From an uncultured Gammaproteobacteria bacterium (GTDB lineage: Bacteria > Pseudomonadota > Gammaproteobacteria > Pseudomonadales > Azotimanducaceae), in NCBI GenBank assembly GCA_913051785.1, contig CAJXCK010000019.1, positions 1-32,201 of the forward strand: DNA of 32,201 nt, in the 5' to 3' direction. The notes below the pieces were generated by a model that saw nothing but the letters and a program-made list of their open reading frames with translations, was not told where the DNA came from and searched no databases. The position numbers were made by a program, and so were the translations under genes. Position 1 is the stretch's first letter. Each line of letters begins with the position of its first letter. Of this stretch, positions 28,858 to 32,201 are shown piece after piece.

Positions 28858-29100
28858 ATGGCAAAGGTAAAGTTTTTCGCCTCTCTAAAAGACCTCGTTG
28901 GGCTCGAGGAAATAGAGTTGGACGTGGCCGATCATCATTCCCTCATGAGCGAGCTTGAGAGGCATTTGTCCGTTGAGGGTTATGAAGCTATTTGTGTAGC
29001 GTCAGTCAAGATTGCTGTAAACCACGAAATAGTAGAACCTGGATTCGTGATCCGGCAGAACGACGAGATTGCTTTTCTGCCACCAATCACTGGTGGTTGA
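28858..29100 (+). CDS. moaD: Molybdopterin synthase sulfur carrier subunit MoaD
   Basis: Ubiquitin-like MAKVKFFASLKDLVGLEE...DEIAFLPPITGG* with C-terminal GG; between moaC and moaE. Confidence 0.93.
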   Translation: MAKVKFFASLKDLVGLEEIELDVADHHSLMSELERHLSVEGYEAICVASVKIAVNHEIVEPGFVIRQNDEIAFLPPITGG

Positions 29101-29104
29101 GCAG

Positions 29105-29587
29105 ATGTATAGGAGCATTTCAATTCAAGAAGATGACTTCATCTTCGGAGATTTATATGAGAGTTTCAGGCTTAAATGCTCTGCGAAAACGGGCGGTTTG
29201 GTGGCCTTTGTTGGGTTCGTTCGAGATATGAATTTTATCGATGGTGAATCCGATCAGGTAGAGATCCTGGAGCTTGAACATTATCCGGGGATGACCGAAA
29301 AGAGCATCGCTAAGATAGTCGATCGGGCAGCGAGCTCTTGGTCACTAGAAGGCATGCTGGTGATACATCGAATAGGGAAACTGAAACCTGAGGATCAAAT
29401 CGTGTTGGTTATGGTTGCCGCGTCCCACCGCTCGGAAGCGTTTCAGGCCGCGTCGATGGTGATGGACTTCTTGAAAACAGAGGCTGAGTTTTGGAAGAAA
29501 GAAACGGGTGATTTAGGAACAAGATGGATTCAATCTACAGATCAAGATTTGAAACGTAGGGAATCCTGGGAATACAATAGTGAATAG
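29105..29587 (+). CDS. moaE: Molybdopterin synthase catalytic subunit MoaE
   Basis: GGLVAFVGFVRDMN, LELEHYPGMTEKSI, VIHRIGKLKPEDQIVLVMVAASHRSEAFQAASMVMDFLKTEAEFWKKE. The track ORF extends to 29069, but ATG 29105 gives the family-like N-terminus. Confidence 0.93.
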   Translation: MYRSISIQEDDFIFGDLYESFRLKCSAKTGGLVAFVGFVRDMNFIDGESDQVEILELEHYPGMTEKSIAKIVDRAASSWSLEGMLVIHRIGKLKPEDQIVLVMVAASHRSEAFQAASMVMDFLKTEAEFWKKETGDLGTRWIQSTDQDLKRRESWEYNSE

Positions 29588-29700
29588 TACGGAATAGGTC
29601 GACTAACATTTGCCCCATCAAAACAAGGATTGGGTCCGATGTCGACCGAGATGACTAAACATCGAGCACAGACCGTGGTTTTTTTAACTTTGGAATTTTA

Positions 29701-31929
29701 ATGACTGAAGAACAGAAGATTATTTATACCGAGACCGATGAGGCTCCTAGGCTAGCTACTTTCTCGCTTCTCCCGATAATAAAGGCTTTCACGGACTCCG
29801 CAGGGGTGACCGTTGAAACAAGAGATATATCTCTTGCCGGCCGCATACTCTCAGCGTTCCCAGAGTATCTCAGAGAAGACCAGCGGATTCCGGATGATCT
29901 TGCTGAACTGGGCGCGCTTACATTGGAAAGAAGTGCCAACATCATTAAGCTGCCGAATATAAGTGCCTCAAACCCACAAATGCAGGAAGCGATCAAGGAA
30001 TTGCAAGGTCAGGGTTTCGCGATACCAGACTATCCGGAGGACGCCACCGAGGGCGAAGGCCTCGAAATTCGCAGCAGATACGACGTAATTAAAGGTAGTG
30101 CGGTTAATCCGGTTCTGCGAGAAGGGAATTCTGATAGACGAGCACCGATTTCCGTAAAGAATTTTGCGAAAAAATTTCCGCATAAGATGGGTGAGTGGTC
30201 TCCCGACTCAAAAACCTCAGTGGCGCATATGGAGTCTGGTGATTTCTATGAATCGGAGAAATCTTTTGTCGCGGAGAATGACGGCGCGTTGACCATCACA
30301 TTTGTTAGAGAGGATGAGACCCGGACTGTTTTGTCAGAGGGTATAAACGTGACGGAAGGCGAGGTAGTCGATGCCGCCGCGATGAGTAAGAAGCAACTTT
30401 GTTCATTTTTCCGAAAAGAAATCGATTCAACGCCGGATGGTGTTCTGTTCTCGCTTCATCTGAAAGCTACGATGATGAAAGTGTCGGATCCGATAATATT
30501 CGGCCACGCCGTCCGAGAATACTACGCGAAAGCCCTTTTAGAGAATGAAGAAGCGCTATCTCGTTTAGGCATAGATCCAAATAACGGGATTGGAGATGTT
30601 TACGAGAAAATAGAAAGTTTATCGGGTGCCGATAGAGAGAAAATCAAAGCGGATCTAGATTCTTGTCTGGAGAAAGGACCTGATCTCGCAATGGTCGATT
30701 CAGATAGAGGTATTACAAATTTACACGTTCCCAGTGACGTCATAGTGGATGCTTCGATGCCTGCCGCCATAAGAGAGTCCGGCAAGATGTGGGGTCCCGA
30801 CGGTGAATTGCATGATATGAAAGCCGTCATACCAGACCGATGCTACGCGAGAGTTTACCAGGCAGTTATCGAGGACTGTCAGGAACATGGTGCGTTTGAT
30901 CCAACGACTCTTGGAACCGTCCCGAATGTAGGTTTGATGGCGCAAAAAGCCGAAGAATATGGATCTCACGACACAACTTTTGAATCGCCTGGGACTGGAC
31001 GTATAGATGTCGAAATGGCTGGTGCTGGTGTTGTTCTCAGTCATTTAGTTGAAGAGGGTGACATATGGAGGCTATGTCGGGTCAAACATGCAGCCATTGA
31101 GAATTGGTTCAACTTGGCGCTCGAAAGGGCCTCGCTTACGGGTTGGCCTCTCGTATTTTGGTTAGACAAAAGCAGAGCACATGACGCTCGGTTGATAGAG
31201 AAAGTCGAACACTTCCTCCAAACACAGGATGGAAATGCTACGGAGTTGAAAATTTTAGCGCCGGAAGAGGCGACGAGGTATTCACTGCAAAGGATGAGAG
31301 CGGGTCAGAACACGATTTCTGTGACTGGGAACGTGCTCAGAGACTATTTGACCGATCTCTTCCCGATCATGGAGCTAGGAACAAGCGCAAAAATGCTATC
31401 AATCGTTCCCTTAATAAATGGAGGGGGCCTATTTGAAACCGGAGCTGGCGGATCTGCGCCTAAACATGTGCAACAGTTTGAAAAGGAAGGGCATCTAAGG
31501 TGGGATAGTTTGGGCGAGTTTCTTGCTTTGGTAGCATCACTCGAACATCTGGCGCGAGTCTTTGATAACAAGCCTGCCGCGCTACTCGCAACTACCTTGG
31601 ACGAAGCGATTGCAAAGTTTTTAGAAAGCAATAAAGCGCCGTCTCGCAAAGTAAATGAAATCGATAATCGGGGCAGCCATTTCTACCTTGGCCTTTATTG
31701 GGCGCAAGCGATGGGGGAGCAAGACGAGAACCTCGAGCTGAGCACCCGTTTTCAGAAACTGGCGGCTGACTTGGAAAGGGATGAGGAGCTTATTACTAAT
31801 GAGTTGTTGTCGGCGCAGGGAAACTCGGTTGATGTCGGCGGCTATTATTCGCCTATTCGTGATCTTGCGTCCAAAGCAATGAGACCTTCAACGATTCTGA
31901 ATGAAGCTTTGAGCTCAATTTATGTCTGA
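29701..31929 (+). CDS. icd: Monomeric NADP-dependent isocitrate dehydrogenase
   Basis: 742 aa; [127 protein letters not shown]. Confidence 0.96.
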   Translation: MTEEQKIIYTETDEAPRLATFSLLPIIKAFTDSAGVTVETRDISLAGRILSAFPEYLREDQRIPDDLAELGALTLERSANIIKLPNISASNPQMQEAIKELQGQGFAIPDYPEDATEGEGLEIRSRYDVIKGSAVNPVLREGNSDRRAPISVKNFAKKFPHKMGEWSPDSKTSVAHMESGDFYESEKSFVAENDGALTITFVREDETRTVLSEGINVTEGEVVDAAAMSKKQLCSFFRKEIDSTPDGVLFSLHLKATMMKVSDPIIFGHAVREYYAKALLENEEALSRLGIDPNNGIGDVYEKIESLSGADREKIKADLDSCLEKGPDLAMVDSDRGITNLHVPSDVIVDASMPAAIRESGKMWGPDGELHDMKAVIPDRCYARVYQAVIEDCQEHGAFDPTTLGTVPNVGLMAQKAEEYGSHDTTFESPGTGRIDVEMAGAGVVLSHLVEEGDIWRLCRVKHAAIENWFNLALERASLTGWPLVFWLDKSRAHDARLIEKVEHFLQTQDGNATELKILAPEEATRYSLQRMRAGQNTISVTGNVLRDYLTDLFPIMELGTSAKMLSIVPLINGGGLFETGAGGSAPKHVQQFEKEGHLRWDSLGEFLALVASLEHLARVFDNKPAALLATTLDEAIAKFLESNKAPSRKVNEIDNRGSHFYLGLYWAQAMGEQDENLELSTRFQKLAADLERDEELITNELLSAQGNSVDVGGYYSPIRDLASKAMRPSTILNEALSSIYV

Positions 31930-32113
31930 TGGATGCAAGAAATGAGGCGCTCCGAGCTTTCAACGGACAACGACTATTTTTTCTCAAGAAAATGACAACG
32001 GTTTGTTAATTTTTAGATCGATGGATTATTTTGATTTACAAGACGGGACTGGGTGCAGGACGAGGACCAGTTTGTCATGCTCAGAGTCGTCGCAGATCGT
32101 TGTGCGTTTGTCG

Positions 32114-32201
32114 GTGGGAGATGATCCAGATTTAGAGGGCGATATCGGTGTTATTGAATCGCTTGACGATCCCGAGCTCAAAAAGCCGCCAATGTTCAAG
32201 G
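32114..32201 (+). CDS. clpS: ClpS (ATP-dependent Clp protease adaptor), N-terminal fragment; start uncertain
   Basis: VGDDPDLEGDIGVIESLDDPELKKPPMFK at the right edge resembles the ClpS N-terminus (PELK.PP.(Y/F)K); icd-clpS proximity fits known synteny. Frame remains open back to ATG 32021. Confidence 0.7.
   Translation, partial: MGDDPDLEGDIGVIESLDDPELKKPPMFK

Noticed and set aside
29675-29695. GACCGTGGTTTTTTT as a terminator after moaE
   Set aside because: Only a 3-bp stem (ACC/GGT) before the T tract; too weak.
1-32201. CRISPR array, prophage, transposon or toxin-antitoxin/defence island
   Set aside because: No regularly spaced repeats, integrase/transposase motifs or phage structural genes seen; the AddAB-like pair is better explained as chromosomal DNA repair.

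Overview
This window looks like a chromosomal housekeeping region of a gammaproteobacterium, probably marine (inferred from gene content and synteny). I see no phage, IS element, CRISPR array, rRNA or tRNA. Order, left to right: 3' end of hupB (HU-beta) with terminator; ppiD-like; rnhA; dnaQ; nhaB(-); nudC; small SCP2-like protein(-); sohB; acuI/yhdH; 43-aa TM microprotein; nfuA; class I DAHP synthase(-); addA-like and addB-like genes(-); 44-aa TM microprotein; TerB-like; 5'-nucleotidase (PF06189-like); cysB; thrH; prpB; prpC; convergent prpF(-) and acnD(-); GNAT(-); purB(-); mnmA(-); moaC-moaD-moaE; monomeric icd; start of clpS at the right edge. The points most worth a second look are: (i) the two-nuclease AddAB-like pair whose B subunit lacks a recognisable N-terminal Walker A; (ii) two single-TM microproteins below the ORF-track length cutoff; (iii) a 31-aa ORF nearly filling the addA-aroG gap; (iv) a methylcitrate cluster split into convergent halves; (v) mnmA directly abutting purB without hflD; (vi) a perfect 9-bp hairpin inside the 3' end of the SCP2-like gene. 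I found no convincing wholly undescribed system. All family calls were made by eye from motifs, without database searches.
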